From Vibrio sp. CB1-14 (GTDB lineage: Bacteria; Pseudomonadota; Gammaproteobacteria; Enterobacterales; Vibrionaceae), in NCBI RefSeq assembly GCF_040412085.2, contig NZ_CP115921.1, forward strand, positions 930,001-994,000: a stretch of DNA of 64,000 nt, given 5' to 3'. This document shows positions 53,191 to 62,520 of this stretch, piece after piece. The translations under genes and the position numbers were made by a program. Positions within the stretch are counted from its first letter, which is position 1, and every line of letters begins with the position of its first letter. The notes below the pieces were generated by a model. That model had not been told where the DNA came from. It saw nothing but the letters and a program-made list of their open reading frames with translations, and made no database searches.

Positions 53191-54066
53191 ATGCTGAATA
53201 TTGAACAGCTAGTGGCATTCGTCGCTGCGGCAGAGCAAGGTTCATTTTCTGCGGCCGCGAGGCATCTTGGTAAGAGTCAAAGCTCTGTAAGTATCGGAGT
53301 GAATAACCTTGAGCTCGATTTAGGCATTACGCTTTTCGATAGAAGCACAAAATATCCTAAGCTTACCCCGCAAGGTGAGCGCATGCTGGCACAAGCGAAA
53401 GTGTTGTTGCGCCAAGCTGAGCGGATCCGTAATTACTCCAAAGCCAGTGTGGACAGCGTCGAAGATACGCTGAAAATTGCCATTGACCCTCTGTTGCCAT
53501 TCTCGTTGCTGGATTCGGCGATTGAGAAAATGTCGCAGCGTTTTCCATTTACTCAAGTGGATGTATCACGTTTGAGTGCCCACCATCTGACGAGTGCCAT
53601 TATTAATGATGATGTGGAACTTGGCTTCAACTTGGCGGCGGATGCGGTACCTGAAGGCGTTGACTTTATCTCTATTGCCAACATTGAGTGGGTGTGTATT
53701 TGCAGCCCAGATTCCATCTTTGCTGATATGCAGCAAGTCAGCAATGAAACCTTGATTGGTGAAAGACAGATCGTTTGTCGCAGCATGATGCTGAACAAAG
53801 TACTCAAGGCTCAAGGCGCATTCTCACAAGATATCTGGCAAGCCGATGATCAAGAAGATGTGATTAAGCTGGTGGAGCAGGGAATTGGTTGGGCAATCGT
53901 ACCGAGAGACTACATCGTCGAAAAGCAAGCCATGGGCACCTTGATTGACTTTAGACCTGAGTTCCAGCGTTATGAAATGCTCAACTCTGCAGATGTCCTT
54001 TGGAAGTCCAATACACGCCTAGGTCCTGCGGCTAAATATCTTTGTGAAATGCTGGGCGTCTTTTAA
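53191..54066 (+). CDS. LysR-family regulator
   Basis: A 291-residue regulator. The helix-turn-helix region is FSAAARHLGKSQSSVSIGVNNLELDLG (about residues 18-44), followed by the usual linker helix and a two-lobe effector domain. The ATG at 53191 (MLNIEQLVAFVAAAEQG) has AAGGG six bases upstream; a TTG two codons earlier is less likely. It lies downstream of the outer-membrane protein gene and convergent with the GGDEF gene. Neither target nor effector can be told. Confidence 0.9.
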   Translation: MLNIEQLVAFVAAAEQGSFSAAARHLGKSQSSVSIGVNNLELDLGITLFDRSTKYPKLTPQGERMLAQAKVLLRQAERIRNYSKASVDSVEDTLKIAIDPLLPFSLLDSAIEKMSQRFPFTQVDVSRLSAHHLTSAIINDDVELGFNLAADAVPEGVDFISIANIEWVCICSPDSIFADMQQVSNETLIGERQIVCRSMMLNKVLKAQGAFSQDIWQADDQEDVIKLVEQGIGWAIVPRDYIVEKQAMGTLIDFRPEFQRYEMLNSADVLWKSNTRLGPAAKYLCEMLGVF

Positions 54067-54115
54067 GCAGAAAGCGCAAATAATCAGTTTAAGCCAGTGA
54101 CACATCAGCATTAGA

Positions 54116-54145
54116 AACCTCGCGTTCAACAGCGAGGTTTTTTTG
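54116..54145 (+). terminator. Terminator of the LysR gene
   Basis: Perfect 8-bp stem AACCTCGC/GCGAGGTT (54116-54123 with 54132-54139), followed by TTTTTTG. Confidence 0.92.
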
Positions 54146-54157
54146 TGTTTGGTCGAC

Positions 54158-55948
54158 TTAGGCTCTAAGTTCGCTTGGAGACAGATACACTAAGTTTCGC
54201 CCTTGAAGTTTTGCTTGCTGAAGGTTTTTCAGACCAAGGCTGAGTGTGCCGTCAGCCGATCCCTCTATTGGTGTCGCCCCTATGGAGACGGTACTGACAA
54301 TGTCAGCTTGGCCAATAACATCCTGATCAATGGCTAATGGGCTTTTTTCGACAAGCTGTCTTAACCATTCGAGTTGCTTTTGCGCATCGATAGAGTTATT
54401 GGCGCTAAACAGCAAACCAAAATGACCATTGTTGGTGCGTGCCAGGCAGCGCGATTGAGGTTTCGGAAAACTTCTTTTTATAACGTTAGCAACTTGCTTG
54501 ATCGCTTTATCACCAATATCGCTACCATAACGGTCATTGATCGTAGTTAAGCCACACACATCGACCACTGCATAAAATAGTGATTCACTATCACTCGCTT
54601 TCGTCAGTTCTTGGCGCAAATGATGCTCGTTTTCTAGACCAGTGAGAGGATCGTTCATTGCCACTTGTTTGCTTAACAATAGGTTCGCCAACGCCACTTC
54701 AGAAAAGTCACGTATTGCGCGCATGAGTCCTTCGAAGGCGTAGAAAACACTGTTGACATAAATAACCCCTATCAAGCTATCGTGGTGATAGAGGGGAAGG
54801 GCGTAGTGTCGTCCGTTTATCTGCAGTTGCTTTGCAAGGGGATCGTACTCGTTGCTGTAAAGGTAGTTAATGCCACGGGATTTAAAATACGCTGGCAACT
54901 TGTCGAGTTGGTAGCTGGCTTTGGTATTGCCGTGATAATCGATAGTATTGAACTGGTTTGCCTTTTCATCATATAGGCAAAACTGAACCCCACCGTGGTA
55001 GGTAAAGCGATCAAAGATATGTTTCAAGTCTTGCTTAAAGGCTGCCATGTTTGTCGCTAAAGTCAGTTGAGACAGCCCTTGGTTCAACTGAAAGGTGATG
55101 TAGTTGACCGATATAATTAAAAACAGCAGCGCGAATACGACGATGGCCGTTAAAGAAATCTGGTAAGACGTAAACAGGATATCAGTTTGACTGGTACCGG
55201 ACACGACGACCCAGCCAATTGGGTTTCGAGCATCGAAAATGCTTTTCTTTAGTTCGCCATTGTAAAAGTAGTCATAGCTGCCACGTGTTCTCCCTGCGTC
55301 AACCTGCTCCTTCAGCCCACCTTGATAGCTAATCGAAGAGGTACCAATGCGGTTTGGATTGGGATGAAATACCAATTTCCCCGTCATACTGTCAATGACA
55401 AAGACATAACCGTTATTCAGTGTTTTTAGGTTCGATAGATATTGCGTGGTGTGCTGAACATCCACTTCAAACCACACTTCGATTGGGCTGTGATACTGAA
55501 CCTGCTTGATGGCAAACACCCAAATCCCATCGGATTTTTGATATAAAGTTGAGACGGCGTATTGTCTGGTAAACCCATCAAAGGTATGCCACTCAATATT
55601 GCGTTTGCTGTTTGTAGTGAGCCGGTCATCGTTAAAGTTTGCGTATTGATCTGCTCGTCGATCATAAACCGCAACGCTTTTGTACAAATAACTGTTGGCA
55701 AGTATTTGGTTGGCAAGAGGCGCAAAGTTAGTTGTACCGACTTGCTCTTGTAACAGATCTACCTTTGCAAAAGTCGCTTCGATTTGCGACCAGATTAAGG
55801 CTGTCGCCACCTTTACATTATCTTGAGATTGAGATTTCGCCAGTGACTGAGAGTGCAGATAGTGCTGATAGGAGAGGTAAATGAGCACCGCAATCAACAC
55901 AAAAGTGAGCGGTTTAAACAGGCGGAGCAACAGCTTAGGTAACGACAT
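54158..55948 (-). CDS. Membrane sensor with degenerate GGDEF domain
   Basis: A 596-residue protein. A first helix lies near residues 12-30, then a periplasmic dCache-like sensor (about 35-255, including WHTFDGFTRQYAVSTLYQ), and a second helix (ISLTAIVVFALLFLIISVNY). A GAF-like cytosolic region follows, and a C-terminal GGDEF domain. The metal-site region VVDVCGLTTINDRYGSDIGD is recognisable. The GGDEF signature itself reads NNGHF (ARTNNGHFGLLF), so cyclase activity is not expected. It may act as a receptor or by protein contact. Confidence 0.85.
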   Translation of the reverse strand: MSLPKLLLRLFKPLTFVLIAVLIYLSYQHYLHSQSLAKSQSQDNVKVATALIWSQIEATFAKVDLLQEQVGTTNFAPLANQILANSYLYKSVAVYDRRADQYANFNDDRLTTNSKRNIEWHTFDGFTRQYAVSTLYQKSDGIWVFAIKQVQYHSPIEVWFEVDVQHTTQYLSNLKTLNNGYVFVIDSMTGKLVFHPNPNRIGTSSISYQGGLKEQVDAGRTRGSYDYFYNGELKKSIFDARNPIGWVVVSGTSQTDILFTSYQISLTAIVVFALLFLIISVNYITFQLNQGLSQLTLATNMAAFKQDLKHIFDRFTYHGGVQFCLYDEKANQFNTIDYHGNTKASYQLDKLPAYFKSRGINYLYSNEYDPLAKQLQINGRHYALPLYHHDSLIGVIYVNSVFYAFEGLMRAIRDFSEVALANLLLSKQVAMNDPLTGLENEHHLRQELTKASDSESLFYAVVDVCGLTTINDRYGSDIGDKAIKQVANVIKRSFPKPQSRCLARTNNGHFGLLFSANNSIDAQKQLEWLRQLVEKSPLAIDQDVIGQADIVSTVSIGATPIEGSADGTLSLGLKNLQQAKLQGRNLVYLSPSELRA

Positions 55949-56046
55949 AACATATAAAACAAATTGAACACTACGTCATTACTATCACTGATTATGGAGT
56001 GCTTTTAAAGACTTAATTGGTTTATCAATAACTCAGATCAATTCAA

Positions 56047-56076
56047 ATAAAAAAGAGCTCAACAAGTGAGCTCTTT
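56047..56076 (-). terminator. Terminator of glgX
   Basis: Stem AAAGAGCTC/GAGCTCTTT (56052-56060 with 56068-56076) with a 7-nt loop, followed on the minus strand by a T-rich tract (TTTATTTG). Confidence 0.9.
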
Positions 56077-56115
56077 GTGGGTGATTAACGACCAATCTAG
56101 TGGCAATGTTGTCAG

Positions 56116-58077
56116 TTAAGACTGAGCGGAATAATGCAAAATGGCCATCGACATAGGCGCTTGCAAGATTTCCCCTTCAGCATGACCGACTTCAGCATCT
56201 GAGATATGGGTATCGCAGATGGTTTTCCAAACTTGATTGCGGTCATTCGGCAAAGAGAAACGAGCCGGAGCTTTGGTTTGGTTGATGAGATAGACCAGTT
56301 CGTCACCCTCTTCACCAATGCCGATGTGCAGAGCGACACTGCTTAGTCGGTTCCAATCTTCCATGCTCATTAATTTGCCGTCGACGCGACTCCAAAAAAT
56401 GCGGTTGTCGTTGCGTTTTTCACCGCTAAAGGCGCGGATGAACGGTACCATATACTCTTGGCGTGCAGCCAGCATTTCCGAAAGCCACTGTTTGAAATGC
56501 TGTTTAGCTTCACTGGTTTCCCAATTGAGCCAACTTATTTCGTTGTCTTGGCAGTAGGCGTTGTTGTTGCCTTGCTGGGTATGCGATAGCACATCTGCAG
56601 TAAGGATGTGTGGGATACCAAACGAGAACAGCAAAGTAGCCATGAAATTGCGTTTTTGCTTCTCACGGGTAGCGAGGACAACAGGGTTGTCCGTTGCGCC
56701 TTCTACGCCATAGTTGTTTGAGCGATTGTCTCCGTGGCCGTCTCGGTTGTTTTCACCATTGGCTTCGTTGTGCTTATGCTTGTACGAGACAAGATCTTGC
56801 ATGGTGAAGCCATCGTGATAAGTGATGTAGTTGACGGTCGACTTATACGGCCAATTGGCAGCGCTATACAAATCGCGGGAGCCCATTATACGCGTCGCAA
56901 ACTCTTTCAAGTAACCTTGATCGCCACGCCAGAAGCTACGTGTGATATCACGCAAACGGTCATTACATTCATTCCAGCCAAATGGGAAGTTTCCGACTTG
57001 ATACCCGTTTGGCCCGATATCCCAAGGCTCGGCAATCAATTTGGTCATCTTGAGAATAGGATCCTGAGCGACCGCGCGGAAAAAGGCCGCTTCACGATTA
57101 AAGTGATCACCGTTACGACCCAGTGTTGCCGCCAAATCGAAGCGGAATCCATCGACTTTAAACTCTTGTACCCAGTAACGCAGCGTGTCCATGACTAAGT
57201 TGAGCGCTGGCTGATAATTGAGATCGACGGTGTTGCCACAACCGGTGTAGTTCGCGAAGTACTCGCCATGGCGAAGGTAGAATTTAGAATCTAAAGCTTT
57301 TAAGTTAAAGACCGGACCTTGATCGCCACCTTCAGCAGTGTGGTTGTAGACCACATCAAGAATCACTTCGATACCTGCTCTATGCAGTTCACGAATGGTG
57401 GTTTTGAGCTCTTCCACCGCATCTTGGTGGGCATAGCGTGGATCGGGAGCCATAAACACATAAGGGTTGTAGCCCCAGTAGTTCACCTTATCCATTTGTA
57501 GAAGATGAGGCTCGTGCATACAAGCAGCAATTGGAAGTAGCTGAAGGGTATTGATGTTCTGCTCTTTGTAGAATGTGAGCATGGCATCACTGACCAATCC
57601 AAGATAGGTGCCACGCTCTGAAGTAGGCACTTGCGGGTTGAGTTTAGAAACCCCTTTTACATGAGTTTCAAATAACACCATCTCTTCACGAGGAATGTTG
57701 GGTGATCTTACTTGTTGCCAGTCAAAGGCATCATCAACGACCACGCAAGTCGGCAGTTTAAAGCTTTTTTCAGCTGAAAATGGTGGAACATAATGCAGTG
57801 CTTTGTCTAATGCTTTTGCGTAGGGATCGGCTATGTACTGACGTTCTTCGCACGATTCTATGACAAAACCATAACGTTGCCCGGCTTTTATGCCGCTAAG
57901 GTGAATATGCTTGATTCCGGCATAATTGTTAAAAAGTGGGAACAACTCTTGTTTGTCGTTGTCATCATAGAGAGCGAGATAAATAGCCTCACAATCGGGT
58001 GCATGAATAGCAAAGTTACAACCGGCTTCATCCAGTGTTGCACCCAGCGGATAAGGGCTAGATTGATGTTGCGTCAT
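56116..58077 (-). CDS. glgX: Glycogen debranching enzyme GlgX
   Basis: Hydrolyses alpha-1,6 branches of glycogen trimmed by phosphorylase, releasing maltooligosaccharides. The 653-residue product has an N-terminal CBM48/isoamylase domain (YPLGATLDEAGCNFAIHAPD), then a GH13 barrel with DVVYNHTAEGG, the nucleophile Asp in VDGFRFDLAATLGR, the acid/base Glu in LIAEPWDIGPNGYQVGNFP and the third Asp in TYHDGFTMQDLVSY. The C-terminal beta domain follows. It starts at the ATG at 58077. It is divergent from the lamB-malM pair, fitting a maltodextrin/glycogen neighbourhood. Confidence 0.94.
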   Translation of the reverse strand: MTQHQSSPYPLGATLDEAGCNFAIHAPDCEAIYLALYDDNDKQELFPLFNNYAGIKHIHLSGIKAGQRYGFVIESCEERQYIADPYAKALDKALHYVPPFSAEKSFKLPTCVVVDDAFDWQQVRSPNIPREEMVLFETHVKGVSKLNPQVPTSERGTYLGLVSDAMLTFYKEQNINTLQLLPIAACMHEPHLLQMDKVNYWGYNPYVFMAPDPRYAHQDAVEELKTTIRELHRAGIEVILDVVYNHTAEGGDQGPVFNLKALDSKFYLRHGEYFANYTGCGNTVDLNYQPALNLVMDTLRYWVQEFKVDGFRFDLAATLGRNGDHFNREAAFFRAVAQDPILKMTKLIAEPWDIGPNGYQVGNFPFGWNECNDRLRDITRSFWRGDQGYLKEFATRIMGSRDLYSAANWPYKSTVNYITYHDGFTMQDLVSYKHKHNEANGENNRDGHGDNRSNNYGVEGATDNPVVLATREKQKRNFMATLLFSFGIPHILTADVLSHTQQGNNNAYCQDNEISWLNWETSEAKQHFKQWLSEMLAARQEYMVPFIRAFSGEKRNDNRIFWSRVDGKLMSMEDWNRLSSVALHIGIGEEGDELVYLINQTKAPARFSLPNDRNQVWKTICDTHISDAEVGHAEGEILQAPMSMAILHYSAQS

Positions 58078-58263
58078 AGAGATTTTTTCTATTTGTTCGT
58101 GAATGACATTAATCTTACTTTCACTAGTTAATAGCTTTGTAAACTTTAGGTCAAGCGAAGATCACAGAAATTTAAATGTAATTTAATTTCAGTTTTCTTT
58201 CCTAAAAGTTAAAAATAGTGATGTAAAGCATATTGTGCGCGTCAAAACATTACTCCCATCTAT

Positions 58264-58338
58264 GCTACTCCCCCCTTGAATTGTGATCTGCCCTAAAAAA
58301 ACGCCATACGGTTATTTTTCTACTCCTTTCTCATCCCC
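58264..58338. promoter_or_regulatory. MalT-like boxes between glgX and lamB
   Basis: In the 443-bp intergenic region, TCTCATCCCC (58329-58338) is a 9/10 match to the MalT box complement CCTCMTCCCC. GCTACTCCCC (58264-58273) is an 8/10 match in the same orientation. AGGGTGGAGG, near 58352, is an 8/10 match in the other. Co-regulation of glgX and lamB by MalT is inferred. Confidence 0.5.
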
Positions 58339-58442
58339 CTTAACTATCTATAGGGTGGAGGACGCTTCCATTACACGACTTCGTTAACCTGCAATTGTTC
58401 AATCAACTCGGGACCCTAACCGATATTTCAAGTAAGTCTGAA

Positions 58443-58468
58443 ACGCTTCGCTACTGCCTTCGAAGCGT
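58443..58468 (+). promoter_or_regulatory. Hairpin in the lamB 5' leader
   Basis: Perfect 8-bp stem ACGCTTCG/CGAAGCGT with a 10-nt loop, about 55 bp before the lamB start, followed by an A-rich stretch rather than T. It could stabilise the mRNA or be a small-RNA target. Confidence 0.4.
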
Positions 58469-58520
58469 CGAAGAAAAAGAAGAAATTGAATATAACAATA
58501 AGTTAAACGGAGTTTTCTAA

Positions 58521-59801
58521 ATGAAAAAAGTAAGTGTAGTTGCTGCTGCGGTGGTAGGTGTATTGGCTGCTGGTCAAGCAATGGCGAATGTAGATTTTCA
58601 TGGTTACATGCGTGCTGGTGTTGGTGTTAGTGAGCACGGCGGTCAGCAAGCGACATTCGAGAAAAATAAAGTTGGTCGTCTAGGTAACGAAGGCGACATC
58701 TATGGTGAGGTCGGCCTAGGTAAAGAAGTATACAACGATAACGGTAAGTCGATGTATGTTGACTCTATGGTTGCTATGACTTCGAACGGTTCAAACGACT
58801 GGGAAAGTACTGAAAACGACGATGCAAAGTTTGCATTACGTCAGTTTAACGTTCAAGCAAAAGGGTTCTTGGGTTTTGCTCCGGAAGCAACTCTTTGGGC
58901 TGGTAAGCGTTACTACCAACGTAAAGATATTCACATCAGTGACTTCTACTACCTAAATATTTCAGGTGCAGGTGCCGGTATTGAGGGTATCGAAGCAGGT
59001 CCTGGTAAGCTTTCTCTAGCTTGGGTTCGCAACGATCGCAACGACGGTGTTCAAGATGGTGACCCAAGCACTGGTCAAACTCCAGACGCAGGAAACGATG
59101 GCGGTGCACTAAATGTTAATACATTAGACATTCGTTATGCTGGTATTCCTTTATGGGAAGGCGCATCACTTGAGTTAATTGGTAACGCAGCTCTATTAAA
59201 TGAAACTGACCAAGCATCGCAAGCTGCTAAAGATGCAAAAAATGGTTTCATGGGTACGGCTGAATTGACTGTAGGTCTGAGCGGCGGTTTCAACAAAACT
59301 GTAGTTCAATACGGTACTGAGGGTTACTCAAAAGCGTTTGCGTTCTATGGTGACGGCAGCTGGTACGGTGCTGAAGCTAAGTCTGGTGCATCTGGTTACC
59401 GCTTGATCAACTGGGGTGTATCAGAAGTCGGTCAGAACGTTGAGTTTGGTCACCAGCTAGTTTACGGTGTTGGTGAAGGTATGTGGGATGGCCAAGACAA
59501 ATGGACTACATACTCTGCAGTTGTTCGTCCAATGTATAAGTGGAACGATAACATGCGTACAATCCTAGAAGCAGGTTACTCGCAAGATGATAACGATGGC
59601 TCTAAGACAACAAACAGCAAGTTCACTATCGCCCAAGCATGGTCAGCAGGTTCAAGCTTCTGGGCTCGTCCTGAACTACGTGTTTACGCGTCTTACTTAA
59701 ATCAAGATGAAGACGGTAAATCAGATGGTAGCTACAAGTTCAACGGCGGCGAGAGCAAATCTCAAATGCAAGTTGGTGTACAAGTTGAAGCTTGGTGGTA
59801 A
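58521..59801 (+). CDS. lamB: LamB-type maltoporin (copy 1)
   Basis: An outer-membrane 18-strand porin for maltodextrins. The 426-residue product has signal peptide [19 protein letters not shown] with cleavage after AMA, then [12 protein letters not shown], as in E. coli Lam[41 protein letters not shown] and the C-terminal [10 protein letters not shown] are conserved; the terminal Trp fits an outer-membrane barrel. AAACGGAG precedes the ATG. It is followed by a hairpin and malM. MalT-like boxes lie upstream. Confidence 0.92.
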   Translation: MKKVSVVAAAVVGVLAAGQAMANVDFHGYMRAGVGVSEHGGQQATFEKNKVGRLGNEGDIYGEVGLGKEVYNDNGKSMYVDSMVAMTSNGSNDWESTENDDAKFALRQFNVQAKGFLGFAPEATLWAGKRYYQRKDIHISDFYYLNISGAGAGIEGIEAGPGKLSLAWVRNDRNDGVQDGDPSTGQTPDAGNDGGALNVNTLDIRYAGIPLWEGASLELIGNAALLNETDQASQAAKDAKNGFMGTAELTVGLSGGFNKTVVQYGTEGYSKAFAFYGDGSWYGAEAKSGASGYRLINWGVSEVGQNVEFGHQLVYGVGEGMWDGQDKWTTYSAVVRPMYKWNDNMRTILEAGYSQDDNDGSKTTNSKFTIAQAWSAGSSFWARPELRVYASYLNQDEDGKSDGSYKFNGGESKSQMQVGVQVEAWW

Positions 59802-59831
59802 TCTAGCGTAATAGCTAACCACGTTAATCAT

Positions 59832-59863
59832 GTACAGCCAGCTAGTCTGGCTGTACTCTTTTT
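59832..59863 (+). terminator. Terminator between lamB and malM
   Basis: Perfect 10-bp stem GTACAGCCAG/CTGGCTGTAC (59832-59841 with 59847-59856) with a T-run. Read-through would allow lower malM expression. Confidence 0.9.
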
Positions 59864-59876
59864 TCGGAGAGTAATT

Positions 59877-60686
59877 ATGAAGTATAAATGGTTGCCCTTA
59901 GTAGCGGCTTTCTCACTAGCAGGGTGCTCTGCACCACAAGTTATTTCTAGTGATGTGGAGCCCTCTCAACAGGTATCTACATCGGTTGAGCTTTTGAGTT
60001 GGACAAAGCTGGATCTTCCAGCGAATGTAACGACCGAGCTTGGTAAAAACTCTCAAATTTTGCTACTGGATGGAACAGCAAGTCCTGTTGCTACATTTAC
60101 TGTCGATGGAAATCGCGGTAGCTTGGATGTTGAGGTAGCAAGTTTAGTAGTTAAAGAAAGTAGTATGTATGCGCCTTCATTTAAGGTCACTGACGATAAA
60201 GGCCGTGTGTTAGGTGAAAAGCGATTTTCTGAATTTGAGTACAGAGAGGCGAAGGTTTTAGATCCTGACCAATATGCTGCAAAAGTAACGGTAATCCCTT
60301 TTGATGATTCTAAAGCGCTGCATATCTTGGTGTACTCAACAAAAGAAGATATAGCGGGTAGCTCCACCGTGACTCATCCTGCCAAGCTATATGCGAAAGC
60401 TCGAAGCAACCAACCACCAGAGATCGCTGATCCTGTCATTCTGCATTCACTCTATGGTACTTTGACCGTTAAAATTGATGCTAATAATGTTGTAACGAAG
60501 CGCGAGCAGACGGAAAACGAATATATACCATCTGCTGCAACCAGTGAAGAATACTACAAATCTGCAATAGAAAAAGCGGTTGCAGAAGACAACATTCCAA
60601 AGGCACTTAGCCTGCTAGATGAAGCCAAAGCACTTAATATTGAAGGTGCTCAAGAGATCTTCGTTAAAGCAATTAATGCAAAATAG
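59877..60686 (+). CDS. malM: MalM-like maltose-operon lipoprotein (copy 1)
   Basis: The 269-residue product begins MKYKWLPLVAAFSLAGCSAP, with LAGC a lipobox, so it is probably lipid-anchored. VLLLDG-like ILLLDGTASPVATFTVDGNRG, the SSMYAPSFKVTDDKG strand and VTHPAKLYAKARSNQPPEIADP are MalM-family marks. The C-terminus (SEEYYKSAIEKAVAEDNIPKALSLLDEAKALNI) is helical. MalM is a periplasmic maltose-operon protein of unclear role, usually next to lamB, as here. CGGAGAGTAATT precedes the ATG. Confidence 0.87.
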   Translation: MKYKWLPLVAAFSLAGCSAPQVISSDVEPSQQVSTSVELLSWTKLDLPANVTTELGKNSQILLLDGTASPVATFTVDGNRGSLDVEVASLVVKESSMYAPSFKVTDDKGRVLGEKRFSEFEYREAKVLDPDQYAAKVTVIPFDDSKALHILVYSTKEDIAGSSTVTHPAKLYAKARSNQPPEIADPVILHSLYGTLTVKIDANNVVTKREQTENEYIPSAATSEEYYKSAIEKAVAEDNIPKALSLLDEAKALNIEGAQEIFVKAINAK

Positions 60687-60712
60687 CATATTCATAATAT
60701 AGTTATTATTAG

Positions 60713-60765
60713 CCCTGAAAATGATTTGAGATAATTTATCTCTCAATGTTTTCGGGGTTTATATT
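60713..60765 (+). terminator. Terminator after malM copy 1
   Basis: Long imperfect stem: CCCTGAAAA pairs with TTTTCGGGG, and an inner GAGATAA pairs with TTATCTC. TTTATATTTTTC follows. Confidence 0.7.
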
Positions 60766-61154
60766 TTTCTCCGCAACCATACCGCTCTCAGGTTTACATC
60801 CAATTAACCTCAAAAAGTGACGTTGTTCAAATAGCTGGTATTTGTTACTCAAGAGCTGTTTCACCAAGAAAGTGTGACTTAAGCCGTTTTTTACAGGCAT
60901 CATTCCGGTTTTTCCGTGCTCAACTTCAAATTTAATTCCGCAATGAAAATTAAAGTTCCAAAACCGTAGCCAAGTACTATTGATGAATGAGGGGAGGTGC
61001 TTAGAAGTACTGCCACTATTATCAATAACAGCCCCTACTCCATCAAAATTGACCCCATTATTCTCCTCTCCGACAACTTTCTCACCACATCTTACATTCT
61101 GCTGCCTTTTTGAATGTCGATTGAGAAATATAACGATAAAAATCGGAGTTAATA
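60766..61154. other. Gene-free region upstream of second lamB, with possible MalT boxes
   Basis: 389 bp with no supported ORF. GGGGAGGTGC (near 60993) and the complement of TTCTCCTCTCC (near 61061) are roughly 8/10 matches to the MalT consensus GGGGAKGAGG. AATCGGAG at the end is the ribosome site of the next gene. Confidence 0.4.
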
Positions 61155-62456
61155 ATGAAAAAATTATGTTTAGTCGCTGCAGCTGTTTCTACTGCACTTG
61201 TTGCTGCGCCGTCTTTCGCTGTGGATTATTTTGGTTATTTTCGTGCGGGCACTGCGCTTAGTTCAAACGGAACTGGTGATGCCAACTACGAGAAGCAAAA
61301 AGTGGGTCGTCTAGGTAACGAGAACGACAACTACTCAGAGTTCGGTTTTGGTAAAGATCTAAAAACGGGTGAGCAAACGTGGCGCGTGGAATCGATGATT
61401 GCTTCTGGCAACAGCGGCACAAATGGCTGGCAAGATGGTGACTTCAACGTTGCACAGTATAACGTTCAAGCGACGGGTCTGTTCAGTTCAGACAAAGAAG
61501 CGACAGTATGGGCTGGTAAGCGTTACTACCAACGTCGTGACGTACACATCACGGACTTCTACTTCCTAAACACATCTGGTACTGGTGGTGGTATCGAGAA
61601 CATCTCTGTAGGTAATCAAAAACTGTCGCTTGCGCTTGTTGAAGATAGTAGCTCAAAGCAAAAAACGCTTGATGGCAAACAGTGGGTACAAAAGCCTGGT
61701 ACTAACCCTGGTGTTGAAGGTAGCTGGGAGCAGCAAGATAAATACAAAGAAGATGAAGTCAAAGGTTACATCGCTGACGTACGTCTAGCGAACATTAACC
61801 TTTGGGAAGATGCAACACTAGAGGTTGCAGGTGCGTACAACTTCTCAACGGGTACTGCCTCAGGTAATACCAACGTACAAGCCGATGATGGCGCATTGGT
61901 TACCGCTATTCTTCACCAAAATATGGAAGCCGGCTTTAACCAAACGGTTGTGCAATACGGTAACAGCGCGTACGGCGCACAAATGGCCGACCTTGGTAAC
62001 GGTGGTAATTTCGATCGCCGCGACGGTGCGAACAACGACGCACAAGGTGTTCGACTATTGAACTGGGGTGTGATTAGCCTAGGTGAGAAGTGGGAAATGG
62101 GTCACCAATTCCTTGCTGCACGATCGACAGACGCGGCAATTTCAGCGACGAACCGTGCTAAGACTGACCATGATTTGTTCTCTGCAGTAATTCGCCCAAT
62201 GTACCAATGGACTGACACAGTGCGTACGGTATTTGAAGCGGGTACTTACGTTGAAAACTACAGCAATTACGGTAACAAAAAAGGCAGCAAGTTGACGGTT
62301 GCGCAGGCTTTTTCTATGGGTGAAGGCTTCTTTGCTCGTCCTGAAATTCGCGTATATGGCACTTATCTAAATGATCGTTCGGACAGCGCACAGCTTGCAG
62401 ACAAATCAAAGAAAAACGAGTTCCTTGTAGGCGTACAAGTAGAAGCGTGGTTCTAA
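61155..62456 (+). CDS. lamB: LamB-type maltoporin (copy 2)
   Basis: A second maltoporin of 433 residues, colinear with copy 1. Shared blocks are [55 protein letters not shown] and the ending GVQVEAWF. The signal peptide is MKKLCLVAAAVSTALVAAPS with cleavage after FA. The middle loops differ: copy 2 has an extra Lys-rich loop near residues 170-200. Pore loops differ between the two, so they may prefer different sugars. AATCGGAG precedes the ATG. It is followed by its own terminator and second malM. Confidence 0.9.
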   Translation: MKKLCLVAAAVSTALVAAPSFAVDYFGYFRAGTALSSNGTGDANYEKQKVGRLGNENDNYSEFGFGKDLKTGEQTWRVESMIASGNSGTNGWQDGDFNVAQYNVQATGLFSSDKEATVWAGKRYYQRRDVHITDFYFLNTSGTGGGIENISVGNQKLSLALVEDSSSKQKTLDGKQWVQKPGTNPGVEGSWEQQDKYKEDEVKGYIADVRLANINLWEDATLEVAGAYNFSTGTASGNTNVQADDGALVTAILHQNMEAGFNQTVVQYGNSAYGAQMADLGNGGNFDRRDGANNDAQGVRLLNWGVISLGEKWEMGHQFLAARSTDAAISATNRAKTDHDLFSAVIRPMYQWTDTVRTVFEAGTYVENYSNYGNKKGSKLTVAQAFSMGEGFFARPEIRVYGTYLNDRSDSAQLADKSKKNEFLVGVQVEAWF

Positions 62457-62482
62457 CGTTTTACTCATTAATTTAATAGACG

Positions 62483-62512
62483 AAGGGCGAAGGTGACTTC
62501 GCCCTTTTTTGG
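62483..62512 (+). terminator. Terminator between second lamB and second malM
   Basis: Perfect 10-bp stem AAGGGCGAAG/CTTCGCCCTT (62483-62492 with 62497-62506) with a GTGA tetraloop and T-run. It ends just before the ribosome site of the next gene. Confidence 0.93.
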
Positions 62513-62520
62513 AGACGAAC

